The translations under genes were made by a program, and so were the position numbers. This document shows, in pieces, positions 6,589 through 13,469 of a stretch of 13,469 nucleotides of DNA (within the stretch, counting starts at the first letter, position 1; each line of letters opens with the position of its first letter). This DNA comes from Desulfobacterales bacterium (lineage in GTDB: Bacteria; Desulfobacterota; Desulfobacteria; Desulfobacterales; JAUCGF01). The stretch covers positions 4,292 to 17,760 of the forward strand of contig JAOZRC010000025.1 in assembly GCA_029940345.1 (NCBI GenBank), read 5' to 3'. The notes beneath the pieces are model-generated. The model worked only from the letters and a program-made list of their open reading frames with translations, was not told the DNA's origin and ran no database searches.

Positions 6589-8778
6589 TTAATTCTCTGT
6601 ACGTTTGTGATAGGTTTCATAAAGTTTCCAGCGCACAACCGGAATTTCCAATAAGATTTCAGCCGGCATGATGTACACATCAGCGGGTTCTACAAAACGG
6701 ACTCGATAATTGGGAGACGAACCGAAAAGGACATCTTCCTCTCCGAAGAAATCGCCGGCTTTCAGCGTTTCCGACCCGCTCCCTTCATATAAGCGCAGTC
6801 CTTTGCCTTTTGCAATCAGGTAAAGCACCTTTTTATTTTCAGGTCGGAAAATCTGATTCACAGGGTAATGGTAAGCTTGCATTTCAGCGGCAATTTTCAT
6901 CTGAACGGGATAAGATACGATTTCACCGAATAACCAGGCTTTTTGCAAACATTTCCGTTTGGTATGCATCATTTTTATTTTATCATACAACTGGTTGCGC
7001 TTGACAAAACGCACATATAAACCAGCCGGAAGGCGCAAGGTCCGAACACAATTGGCAGCGCGAAAAGCGCCTGGGTTGACAACATTATCCATGACGGCAA
7101 TATCACCGATCAAGGCTCCGGATGTTAACATATAATGTCTGTTTATATCGGTTTGGATCCGTTCCACATTGCCGTTTAGAAGCAAATAAACGTATTTGCT
7201 GCGCAGGCCGTCTTTGATCAGGAGGGCACCAGGATTAAATGTGACATAATTGTTATTTAACAGGATTTCTAATTGATGTTGCGGTGTTTCAGGGAAGTAG
7301 GCTTGCAAAAAGGTCAGGGCAACCATTCGATCATAAGTGACCGTTGAAGCTATAATCACATCTGTCATGCCAAAAGGAGCGCCGGAGCCGATCTCTTTTT
7401 GTTCATTGGTCAGATTGCCGGAGGCATGGGATAAGACAATCTTGTCAGAGCGATCTTTTTTGAAATCATTGAAGTTGCCGTGAATCAGCCCGCCGCCAAT
7501 GTCGATTTTCTTCAAAGTTACCGTTGTCAGATAATGGGCTTTCACTTCTTCAAATTTTGCTTCGGATAAACCAAATTCCGAATCATCAACGGTAATCATG
7601 CCTTTTAAAATGTCCAAATCGATAATATCCGCAAAGTGAGCATAAGAGCGGTAGCCGTCTTCCCAAAGCGTCCGAAAAATAAAAATACTGTTTTCCACCG
7701 GATGCGGTGAAAAAATAGGTTTAACTTCCAATCCCTCGATTTCGTTCCACACATTGAATTCAAGGTTGTGCACTTCAAAATAATCGTACAAGGCCTTTTC
7801 GTTGATATTCATCAAAGCGGCCATCTTTTTTGATACTGAAGCCCGCACGAGCGGTGTGGCATAATACTTAATACGATGGTCCGAACGCATGAGCGTTGTA
7901 AAACCGGCAAAATGATCGTCATGGGCATGGGTGTGGAAAACCCCTTCAATTTCATTCACGCCGATTCCAAGCGCCATGAGACTGGATAAAACATCAGGGC
8001 CGGCATCAATCAGATAAATTTTACCCTGGAACATAATAATGCTGGACATACATGGGTGGTTGACATTCCATCCGTCCCCTTCTCCGGAATGGATTACCGC
8101 GAAATATTCTCTTTGAATACGCTGGAAATTGAGCGGATAAGGTATGCCGTAATTTTCGCCCGGAGCCAGGTTCAGATCAATCGTGACCGCTTCATCCTTG
8201 TATCGAATTTCAAACATATTACGACGCAACCGTTGAACCCTGACACCATTTCTGATTTCAACCGGCAGGTCATCAATGATACGAATGTCAATCAGTTCCT
8301 CCGGCTGCCGAATGACGCCGAATGCAAATTTCAATTTCAGGCGCATTATTTCATGGGCGTCCTCCTGCAAAACGCCGGCTTCACATATCTCCTCTTCGGA
8401 CACCAAACCGTAATTGCCGCGATAGATATATTGTAATTGCGACCGAACCTGATCGCCAGTGCCGATAAGCATCGGTTTTACGCCTGTATTGTTAGGATGA
8501 TTCGGTAAAATCATGCCCTGACGGTATAACATCTGTAAAACCGGAAATTCAGCTAAATTTGAAAACGTTCCGTTTTGCACCAATACATCTGAAAGTAAGA
8601 CCACATTCGGCCCGGTTTCGTAAAGGACGCCTTCTACATCCTTGGTTAAAATCAAACCTTGCTTGATTAAATGCTTGGTGCTATCCGCCGGACATCCGCA
8701 TAAAATAAAAATCCGGGCCTCAGGAACGGAAACAAACCAGACTTTGGTGGTAACCTTGACTTTTCTGATTTTGACCAT
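6589..8778 (-). CDS. Metallo-beta-lactamase-fold protein with two C-terminal cyclic-nucleotide-binding-like domains
   Basis: The product has 729 residues from the ATG at 8778. An in-frame ATG 18 codons upstream (8832) has no ribosome-binding site and its extra residues look like translated intergenic DNA, so the internal start is preferred (weak AGGT 9 nt upstream). Residues 1 to about 220 match no family I recognise. Residues about 225-455 carry a metallo-beta-lactamase fold: LIDAGPD (256-262), H284-x-H286-x-D288-H289 in THAHDDHFAG, then candidate metal ligands H359 (SPHP), D384 (FADIID) and H451 (LSHAS). The dinuclear-metal site therefore looks intact. Residues about 490-600 and 620-720 each resemble a CRP-type nucleotide-binding beta-roll, with phosphate-cassette-like GDIAVMDN (558-565) plus FRAA (572-575), and FGEEDVLFG (678-686) plus RVRF (692-695). 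There is no signal peptide or membrane segment. Inference: a cytoplasmic hydrolase gated by a cyclic nucleotide. Its substrate is unknown. Confidence 0.8.
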   Translation of the reverse strand: MVKIRKVKVTTKVWFVSVPEARIFILCGCPADSTKHLIKQGLILTKDVEGVLYETGPNVVLLSDVLVQNGTFSNLAEFPVLQMLYRQGMILPNHPNNTGVKPMLIGTGDQVRSQLQYIYRGNYGLVSEEEICEAGVLQEDAHEIMRLKLKFAFGVIRQPEELIDIRIIDDLPVEIRNGVRVQRLRRNMFEIRYKDEAVTIDLNLAPGENYGIPYPLNFQRIQREYFAVIHSGEGDGWNVNHPCMSSIIMFQGKIYLIDAGPDVLSSLMALGIGVNEIEGVFHTHAHDDHFAGFTTLMRSDHRIKYYATPLVRASVSKKMAALMNINEKALYDYFEVHNLEFNVWNEIEGLEVKPIFSPHPVENSIFIFRTLWEDGYRSYAHFADIIDLDILKGMITVDDSEFGLSEAKFEEVKAHYLTTVTLKKIDIGGGLIHGNFNDFKKDRSDKIVLSHASGNLTNEQKEIGSGAPFGMTDVIIASTVTYDRMVALTFLQAYFPETPQHQLEILLNNNYVTFNPGALLIKDGLRSKYVYLLLNGNVERIQTDINRHYMLTSGALIGDIAVMDNVVNPGAFRAANCVRTLRLPAGLYVRFVKRNQLYDKIKMMHTKRKCLQKAWLFGEIVSYPVQMKIAAEMQAYHYPVNQIFRPENKKVLYLIAKGKGLRLYEGSGSETLKAGDFFGEEDVLFGSSPNYRVRFVEPADVYIMPAEILLEIPVVRWKLYETYHKRTEN

Positions 8779-8827
8779 AGTGTATCTACCTATAATAACT
8801 AGCTTAGGAATTTTCCAAAAAATAATA

Positions 8828-8966
8828 GGCATCCTTCATTTGTCGGTTTACATGTTGTCCCGTTAGGGACATAATATCTATAGAAAAATGCTTGCTAATA
8901 CAACAAGTCCCGTAGGGACGATATAGAAAAAGTGTAAACTACTTTCAGACTCTTGTGAAGGATGCC
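8828..8966. repeat. Nested inverted-repeat element, MITE/REP-like
   Basis: The 139-bp unit is bounded by perfect 11-bp inverted ends: GGCATCCTTCA (8828-8838) and TGAAGGATGCC (8956-8966). Inside it are a second matched pair, GTTTACA (8846-8852) and TGTAAAC (8933-8939), and two GC-rich palindromes, GTCCCGTTAGGGAC (8857-8870) and GTCCCGTAGGGAC (8907-8919). The ordered, nested symmetry suggests one folded or mobile non-coding element rather than unrelated repeats. There is no coding capacity. The end word GGCATCCTT recurs at 13368-13376. Confidence 0.6.
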
Positions 8967-8983
8967 AAATAATATACCTAAAA

Positions 8984-9061
8984 TGTAGGGTGGGTGGATT
9001 ATAACGGAACCCACCGCATTTCCGTAAACGGTGGGTTTCGTTATACTCCACCCACCCTACA
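8984..9061. repeat. Near-perfect long hairpin repeat (GTAGGGTGGG family)
   Basis: The left arm 8984-9016 and right arm 9029-9061 are complementary at 31 of 33 positions around a 12-nt loop. The arms begin TGTAGGGTGGGTGG and end CCACCCACCCTACA. Sequences of this GTAGGGTGGG type are, to my knowledge, dispersed intergenic palindromes in many bacterial genomes and are sometimes mis-annotated as small proteins. It could also end transcripts as an RNA hairpin, but there is no T-run. Confidence 0.75.
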
Positions 9062-9346
9062 ACATTACACATAACGGGTAGTTGATTTATTGGGAATTCC
9101 CTTATGAAAAAATAATCATAATTGATCCGCTTTTAGTTCTGCCATATCACACCCGCTGATGCTACAAGGCGAAGGCCGTATGCGATACGTTGATAAACCG
9201 TAACGCAGCAAAGTCAAATACCTTATTATTTATACATGAAATATCAGGGAGTGGCAAGTCAAGATTTAGGCAGTTTCATAACGCCGTGCTAAATTTTATA
9301 TTCGGGTGATTTCCTGAATGTCTGTAACGATCAAGGTCAAAGCACA

Positions 9347-9805
9347 ATGCTCTTTTCTGAATCCACACTCCGCCTTTTTATCGAACATGGCTATGCCACT
9401 CTTTTTTGTGCTTCTTTTTTAGCGGCAACCATACTCCCATTAAGTTCCGAATTTTTATTGAGTCTCTTGTTGCTAAATAGCTACAATGCTTTTAATGTGG
9501 TGATGATAGGGACAGCCGGTAATGTTTTAGGAGCCATTGTAAACTATGGATTGGGTCATCAGGGCAACAGACTGGTGTTGCAAAGATGGTTGCGTCTTTC
9601 CTCCCAGGAAATTCATCATGCGGAAAAACGGTTTAAAAAATATGGTCTGATCAGTTTATGCTTTGCCTGGGTTCCGATTATCGGAGACCCATTGACTGTC
9701 GCCGCCGGATTATTGAAAATCAATTTTGGTATTTTTTTGATGCTGGTAACGGTTGGCAAGCTTTTACGCTATGTGATTATTGCGCTCTCTATTCAGTCGC
9801 TATAG
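9347..9805 (+). CDS. yqaA: YqaA family membrane protein (DedA/SNARE-associated superfamily)
   Basis: The 152-residue inner-membrane protein has about four hydrophobic segments (roughly residues 15-42, 48-70, 102-124 and 126-150) and matches YqaA in size. Family-type motifs are visible: an early acidic residue in LPLSSE (E35), GNVLGAIVNYGLG (58-70), KKYG (97-100), PIIGDPLTVAAGLLKINF (110-127) and GKLLRY (137-142). Members of the wider DedA superfamily take part in membrane homeostasis and some are lipid transporters; the substrate of YqaA proteins is not established. The ATG at 9347 has only a weak Shine-Dalgarno (AAGG, 9333-9336). The gene stands alone on the plus strand, and its stop codon overlaps the stop of the convergent kinase gene, so there is no space for a terminator between them. 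Confidence 0.85.
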   Translation: MLFSESTLRLFIEHGYATLFCASFLAATILPLSSEFLLSLLLLNSYNAFNVVMIGTAGNVLGAIVNYGLGHQGNRLVLQRWLRLSSQEIHHAEKRFKKYGLISLCFAWVPIIGDPLTVAAGLLKINFGIFLMLVTVGKLLRYVIIALSIQSL

Positions 9806-11818
9806 TTTTTGGGGCTGTTTATCCAGTTCAGATCGAACAGCAAAACCTATTTTCTCCAAAACGTAAGGTTTTTTAATATAGGTGCCAGCGCCTAATGCCA
9901 GCGTTTTATTGACTCGGTCGGTTTCCGCAAAGCCACTTGTAATGATCGCTTTTTGCCCCGGATGATATTCAAGAATCCTTGTGTAAGTCTCAAGTCCATC
10001 TATACCCGGTTCCATTATCATGTCTAAAATCAACAAATCAGCCGAATTTCTGCGCATATACGCGACAGCTTCCTCCCCACTGGCCGCCACTGCGACAGAG
10101 TACCCTAAATTTCTAAGAATGCCACTGGCTATCTCTCTTTGCTCGTGTATATCATCAATGACCAATATGTTCTCATTTCCCCGGCATTGGTCGATTAAAA
10201 CAGACACTTCATTATTTTGTTTTGCCTGTCGCGTTACGGGAAAATAAAGATTGCATTTTGTTCCCTTATCTAAATCGCTTTGCACATCAATGTAGCCGTT
10301 GTGATCTTTAACAGTTCCCCAGACAACTGCCATTCCCAAGCCTGTGCCGCTTCGTCCCATCTGTTTTTTAGTAAAGAAAGGTTCAAATATTCGGGTTAAA
10401 TCTTCAGGGGGGATGCCAGTTCCGGTGTCTATTATTCTTAGAAGGACATAATCCCCCTCCTCAACATCCTCATACCCTTTTATAGGGCTGTCAATATAGC
10501 AATTATCGGTGGTTACGGCAACGGTTCCGGTACCGGGCAAGGCTTCGGCTGCATTGGAAATCAAATTCATAATTGTTTTTGACAGATGTATCGGTGAACC
10601 CAGGATATTTAGCAAGTCTGCAGACGGCGTAAATCTGAAAGCGGCGCCGCGATAAGTTTTTTTAAGGAGGTTGAACTCAGGAGATTCTAATAAGTCAGAT
10701 ATAATATCATTCATATTCACTACTTTACTGATGGCAACGCCTCTTCTTGCCAGAGTTAAAAGGTCTTGAACAACAGCCGCTGCTTTCTCACCTGATTCCT
10801 TTATTCTTAAGATACTTTGCCGTAATGGGCTGTTATCAGGAATCGTCATCAGTAACAGATCAGGGTAGCTTACAAGTCCGGTGAGAATATTGTTAAGGTC
10901 ATGCGCCACTCCGCCGGCCAGTAACCCCAAGGCTTCCATTTTCTGAGCACGCTGGAGTTGAACCTCCAGCCGTTTACGTTCGGTGACATCGTTGCCAACG
11001 CAAAAAATTTCGATGTTATCGCCCTGTTTATTTTGAATCGCCTTGTTTGTCCACATGATCTGGACACGCTCACCGTCACGACGCATATTTTCATTTTCAT
11101 TCATAGCGTAGCGCTCCGGATGTTTAATGATTTTGGAGATCAAAACAGTTAAATCGCGGCCGTTCGTATCCGTATGGGGAAGGATCGTGCCGAGTATGTT
11201 TTGACCGATAATTTCATCCGCTCTCCACCCAAAAAACTTTTCGGCAAACTCATTGAAAAAGGTAAAACAGCCCTGAATATCTAAGCGCATTATAATACTG
11301 TTGGCATTTTGGACAAGCTCCTTATATTTGGTTTCACTTCTACGCCGGGCTTCCTCCGCTTTTGTCTGTCCAGTGACATCAAGACCGGTGCAGAGGATAT
11401 ATTCAATCGAACCATCCGCTTTCCTAAGAACTGAATTGGCCCACTTGATAAGACGTTTTTGGCCATCTTTCGTCACCCAAAAATTAGTGGAATTCTTAGG
11501 AATTTTCTTATGAGTGACATCTTTGATAACTGCTTTGACACTCTCTTTTTCATCAGGCGTTAAAAAGATGTCCCAAAACGGTTTATCGCATACTTCTTTA
11601 AAACGGTAGCCGGATAATTTTTCACTGGCCCTGTTGAAATTGACGATAAACCCATTCAGATCAATCACAACGACCAGTGAATCAATCCAATACAGAATTT
11701 CACGAATAAAGGTATCTTCGGCTCTGAGTTTTTTTTCAGCTTGTCTGAGTTCAGACACTTCATTTTCCAATTCTGCTATTTTGCCCAATAATTGTGCATT
11801 ATCTAAGTCAGCGTTCAT
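9800..11818 (-). CDS. Hybrid sensor histidine kinase (PAS-PAS-HisKA-HATPase-receiver)
   Basis: Positions below count from the ATG at 11824; from the preferred ATG at 11818 subtract 2. A short coiled coil (about 8-37) precedes two PAS domains (about 38-155 and 162-288), each ending in a PAC-like DVT motif. The dimerisation domain has the phospho-acceptor H308 in GGVAHDLNNIL. The ATPase domain shows the N box LISNAAEA (421-428), DTGTGI (466-471), FEPFFTKK (480-487) and GTGLGMAV (493-500). A C-terminal receiver has D557/D558, phospho-acceptor D601, S630 and K652-P. All catalytic residues are present. There are no membrane segments or signal peptide, so it senses a cytoplasmic signal. No partner DNA-binding regulator is adjacent; output likely runs through a phosphorelay or the fused receiver. 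It lies 108 nt downstream of the helicase gene on the same strand and may be co-transcribed. Confidence 0.95.
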   Translation of the reverse strand: MNADLDNAQLLGKIAELENEVSELRQAEKKLRAEDTFIREILYWIDSLVVVIDLNGFIVNFNRASEKLSGYRFKEVCDKPFWDIFLTPDEKESVKAVIKDVTHKKIPKNSTNFWVTKDGQKRLIKWANSVLRKADGSIEYILCTGLDVTGQTKAEEARRRSETKYKELVQNANSIIMRLDIQGCFTFFNEFAEKFFGWRADEIIGQNILGTILPHTDTNGRDLTVLISKIIKHPERYAMNENENMRRDGERVQIMWTNKAIQNKQGDNIEIFCVGNDVTERKRLEVQLQRAQKMEALGLLAGGVAHDLNNILTGLVSYPDLLLMTIPDNSPLRQSILRIKESGEKAAAVVQDLLTLARRGVAISKVVNMNDIISDLLESPEFNLLKKTYRGAAFRFTPSADLLNILGSPIHLSKTIMNLISNAAEALPGTGTVAVTTDNCYIDSPIKGYEDVEEGDYVLLRIIDTGTGIPPEDLTRIFEPFFTKKQMGRSGTGLGMAVVWGTVKDHNGYIDVQSDLDKGTKCNLYFPVTRQAKQNNEVSVLIDQCRGNENILVIDDIHEQREIASGILRNLGYSVAVAASGEEAVAYMRRNSADLLILDMIMEPGIDGLETYTRILEYHPGQKAIITSGFAETDRVNKTLALGAGTYIKKPYVLEKIGFAVRSELDKQPQKL

Positions 11819-11824
11819 TGGCAT

Positions 11825-11828
11825 CTCC
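11825..11828 (-). promoter_or_regulatory. Ribosome-binding site that decides the kinase start
   Basis: On the minus strand GGAG (11828-11825) directly abuts an ATG at 11824-11822, leaving no spacing. A second in-frame ATG lies at 11818-11816, 6 nt from the GGAG, which is a functional distance. The second ATG is therefore the more likely start, giving a protein two residues shorter. Confidence 0.6.
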
Positions 11829-11926
11829 GGTGAAACTCTGTTATGATTGATTTGTAAAATTGAGCTGCAATTGAAAAGGAGGAAACAACTCGTTAAAATT
11901 TGAGGAAGTTGTTCAAACGCTATGCT

Positions 11927-13306
11927 TTAAGAAGCGCTTCGATACACCTGTTGACGTGCTTTGGCTGCTGCTACAAGGGATTCTACATGAATATCAACGT
12001 AATCAAAAACACGCGCTTTGACTTTACCTTGAGCCGGCCTCAGAATGCGGCCCAAATATTGAACCAAACGACCGCTGAATCGGATCGGTGTTGCCAAAAA
12101 AAGCGTTGCCAGGTTTTTACAGTCAAAACCCTCACCGATTAATTGGCCGGTGGCTACCAGCACTTTGACTTCGCCGGCATCCAATCGTTCAACAACGCAT
12201 TGCCGTTGCTTGTTATTCAGATCACCGGTTAAAAGATCCGCGTCAATATGATGTTTGTATTTTAAAAGCGCCTGTAAATTTTCGCAATGTTTTTTACGGT
12301 CAGATAAAACCAGACACACGCCGGGGAATTTTTCAGATTCCCATGCGATATCTTGCGTGATCATAAGATTGCGCCGGTCATCGGTGGTCAATTCGGCGAG
12401 CATCTTACTGTAATCATTAAACGGATCATAATAGGGTTTAAATTCCGTTTTCCTGGTAATGACTTCGACCGCCAGGACATCGCCGGTTGCAATCAGACGA
12501 CTTTTTTTGACATCGTGGTGCATATCGCCCAAATGCCAGAAAATGAGCTTGGTCAGTTTGTCGCGGCGAAAAGGTGTGGCCGATAAACCCAACATGTATT
12601 GAGAATCAAAATGGGTTACGGCTTCTGTAAAGATACGACTGGGGCAGCGATGATTTTCATCAACAACCAAAAAGCCAATATGACGCGCTGCTTCATCAGC
12701 GCATTTATACAGCGATTGCACTAAGGCCACCGTTATCTGATCGCCAATCATTTTTTTGCCATCCCCGATAAAGCCGATTTCATTACGGTCAATACCTAGA
12801 AAGGTTTCAATCCGATCCACCCATTGAAAGGCGAGCGCTTTGGTATGCACGATAATTAGCGCCGGCTGTTGACGAGCAGCAATAAGATAGATAGCGATAA
12901 CGGTTTTGCCACTTCCGGTGGGTGCATTTAACGTTCCGAAATATTTCGCCTGCATTGCGCGAACCGCCTCTTTCTGGAAAGGCTTTAGCTTTCCTTGGAA
13001 ATGAAAATTGACAGACGGCAGCAAACGGCGCTTATCTTCAAATTGGTAAGATATTTTACGCTTGCGGCACATCAGTAACAATTGCCTGATAAAACCGCGA
13101 GGAATCGTTAACGTATCATTTTCCGCTTCTTCATAGAATGCCAGTTGTTTGGCGACACCTTTATTCCAACGTCCCATCCGTTCATTTTCAAGCCATTTGG
13201 GGTTTTTCAAGGTAAGGCGGTTAATCAGTTCATTACGCAGGTTGGCGGGAATATCGGCGAGCCTGAGTTTATTGGCCAGCGTTATTTTTAAAGCGGTTGT
13301 TGTCAC
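11927..13306 (-). CDS. Superfamily 2 DEAD/DEAH-type helicase
   Basis: The 459-residue protein has the two RecA-like domains of SF2 helicases: KPFQKEAV (108-115, Q-motif-like), Walker A APTGSGKT (128-135), motif II DENH (216-219), motif III SATP (242-245), motif V ATGQLIGEGFD (385-395) and motif VI QYLGRILRP (416-424). The arrangement resembles XPB/UvsW-type DNA helicases. The first 100 residues form an extra N-terminal domain with NPKWLENERMGRWNKG (35-50), which I believe is conserved in this helicase group. The first possible start is a GTG at 13306-13304. An in-frame stop lies only four codons upstream, and no Shine-Dalgarno is visible there; a heptamer repeat lies just before it. No nuclease, methylase or other defence gene is adjacent in the window, so a role in repair or in a system continuing off the right edge cannot be told apart. 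Confidence 0.88.
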   Translation of the reverse strand: MTTTALKITLANKLRLADIPANLRNELINRLTLKNPKWLENERMGRWNKGVAKQLAFYEEAENDTLTIPRGFIRQLLLMCRKRKISYQFEDKRRLLPSVNFHFQGKLKPFQKEAVRAMQAKYFGTLNAPTGSGKTVIAIYLIAARQQPALIIVHTKALAFQWVDRIETFLGIDRNEIGFIGDGKKMIGDQITVALVQSLYKCADEAARHIGFLVVDENHRCPSRIFTEAVTHFDSQYMLGLSATPFRRDKLTKLIFWHLGDMHHDVKKSRLIATGDVLAVEVITRKTEFKPYYDPFNDYSKMLAELTTDDRRNLMITQDIAWESEKFPGVCLVLSDRKKHCENLQALLKYKHHIDADLLTGDLNNKQRQCVVERLDAGEVKVLVATGQLIGEGFDCKNLATLFLATPIRFSGRLVQYLGRILRPAQGKVKARVFDYVDIHVESLVAAAKARQQVYRSAS

Positions 13307-13315
13307 CGGATTTGA

Positions 13316-13347
13316 AGTTTAAAGTTAAAAGTTAAAAGTTTAAAGTG
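13316..13347. repeat. Tandem heptamer repeat upstream of the helicase gene
   Basis: Four consecutive 7-bp units, AGTTTAA, AGTTAAA, AGTTAAA and AGTTTAA (13316-13343), are followed by a partial unit AGTG. The array starts 9 nt before the GTG start of the helicase gene and replaces the place where a ribosome-binding site would be expected. It is probably replication-slippage DNA in intergenic sequence. Confidence 0.65.
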
Positions 13348-13367
13348 CCTGAAGTGAAATAATTCTG

Positions 13368-13469
13368 GGCATCCTTATTGCGAAGCTTTGGGTTTAATAC
13401 CCCGCCCCTCGGGACGCTTCAAAAAAATTACCTTTTGATACCCCGTCCGCTTGCGGCGGGGTAGTTCAT
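13368..13469. repeat. GC-rich palindromic repeat element, cut by the right edge
   Basis: The stretch starts with GGCATCCTT (13368-13376), the same word as the ends of the element at 8828-8966. It then carries GAAGC (13382-13386) against GCTTC (13416-13420) enclosing CCCG...CGGG, and a strong palindrome TACCCCGTCCGC (13439-13450) against GCGGCGGGGTA (13453-13463) with one unpaired base. This looks like a REP/MITE-type non-coding repeat. Its right end is outside the window. Confidence 0.55.

Larger units (their letters stand above)
8779..9346. other. Non-coding interval between the metallo-hydrolase gene and yqaA
   Basis: This 568-bp gap between divergent genes contains two repeat structures (8828-8966 and 8984-9061). 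The remaining 9062-9346 holds no gene that I can support. That remainder includes a perfect palindrome GGGAATTCCC (9092-9101) and a small hairpin (TGCGATACG at 9181-9189 against CGTAACGCA at 9199-9207, one mismatch). Promoters for both flanking genes must lie here, but none stands out. TATATT at 9298-9303 with a poor -35 is the best guess for yqaA. Confidence 0.6.

Noticed and set aside
8779..8832. 18-codon N-terminal extension of the metallo-hydrolase gene
   Set aside because: The upstream ATG has no ribosome-binding site and would start within the bounds of the repeat element at 8828; the ATG at 8778 is the better start.
8878..9072. 64-codon minus-strand frame containing GWVEYNETHR
   Set aside because: It is the translation of the long hairpin repeat at 8984-9061. 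Such peptides are common false genes made by this dispersed repeat.
11884..11913. AACAACT/AGTTGTT stem after the helicase stop as a terminator
   Set aside because: The stem is only 7 bp with a 16-nt AT-rich loop and a mixed pyrimidine tail, too weak to call.
11874..12142. Strong AAAAGGAGG on the plus strand followed by an open frame from a TTG at 11900
   Set aside because: The spacing is too long for initiation and the frame is antisense to the end of the helicase gene.
11927..13306. Helicase as part of a restriction or phage-defence island
   Set aside because: No nuclease, methylase, toxin or defence gene is adjacent within the window; the right edge prevents a firm conclusion.

Overview
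The window looks like a chromosomal segment of a sulfate-reducing bacterium, most likely a member of the Desulfobacterota (Desulfobacterales-like). The reason is the left end: on the minus strand, in the order of transcription, it carries aprB, aprA and the first 190 codons of qmoA. These encode the adenylylsulfate (APS) reductase and the start of its quinone-interacting electron-transfer partner. The assignment rests on protein motifs and gene order; no search could be run.

Layout. (1) Positions 1-3239, minus strand: qmoA (runs off the left edge), aprA and aprB. A strong rho-independent terminator lies between aprA and qmoA, so qmo expression needs read-through or its own promoter. (2) Positions 3240-3892: a 653-bp AT-rich divergent intergenic region with a perfect 13-bp inverted repeat, a sigma-70-like promoter candidate and a leader hairpin before clpB. 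(3) Positions 3893-6490, plus strand: clpB, a full-length disaggregase. (4) Positions 6589-8778, minus strand: a large protein with an uncharacterised N-terminal region, a metallo-beta-lactamase fold domain and two C-terminal cyclic-nucleotide-binding-like domains. It is the least understood gene here. (5) Positions 8779-9346: a non-coding interval with two mobile-repeat-like structures, a nested inverted-repeat element and a near-perfect 33-bp-arm hairpin. (6) Positions 9347-9805, plus strand: a YqaA/DedA-family membrane protein, whose stop codon overlaps that of the convergent gene through the palindrome CTATAG. (7) Positions 9800-13306, minus strand: a superfamily 2 helicase followed by a soluble PAS-PAS-kinase-receiver hybrid histidine kinase. 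(8) Positions 13307-13469: a tandem heptamer repeat and the start of a GC-rich palindromic repeat element that runs off the right edge.

How the genes work together. AprBA reduces APS to sulfite and AMP, and QmoABC (only QmoA seen) delivers electrons from menaquinol; this is the core of dissimilatory sulfate respiration. The other genes are housekeeping (clpB), signalling (kinase, cyclic-nucleotide-sensing hydrolase), membrane (YqaA) or nucleic-acid (helicase) functions, with no evident shared pathway. I found no tRNA, rRNA, CRISPR array, transposase or prophage gene. I see no multi-gene novel system. The best candidates for undescribed biology are the metallo-hydrolase/cNMP-sensor fusion and the paired sites between aprB and clpB.
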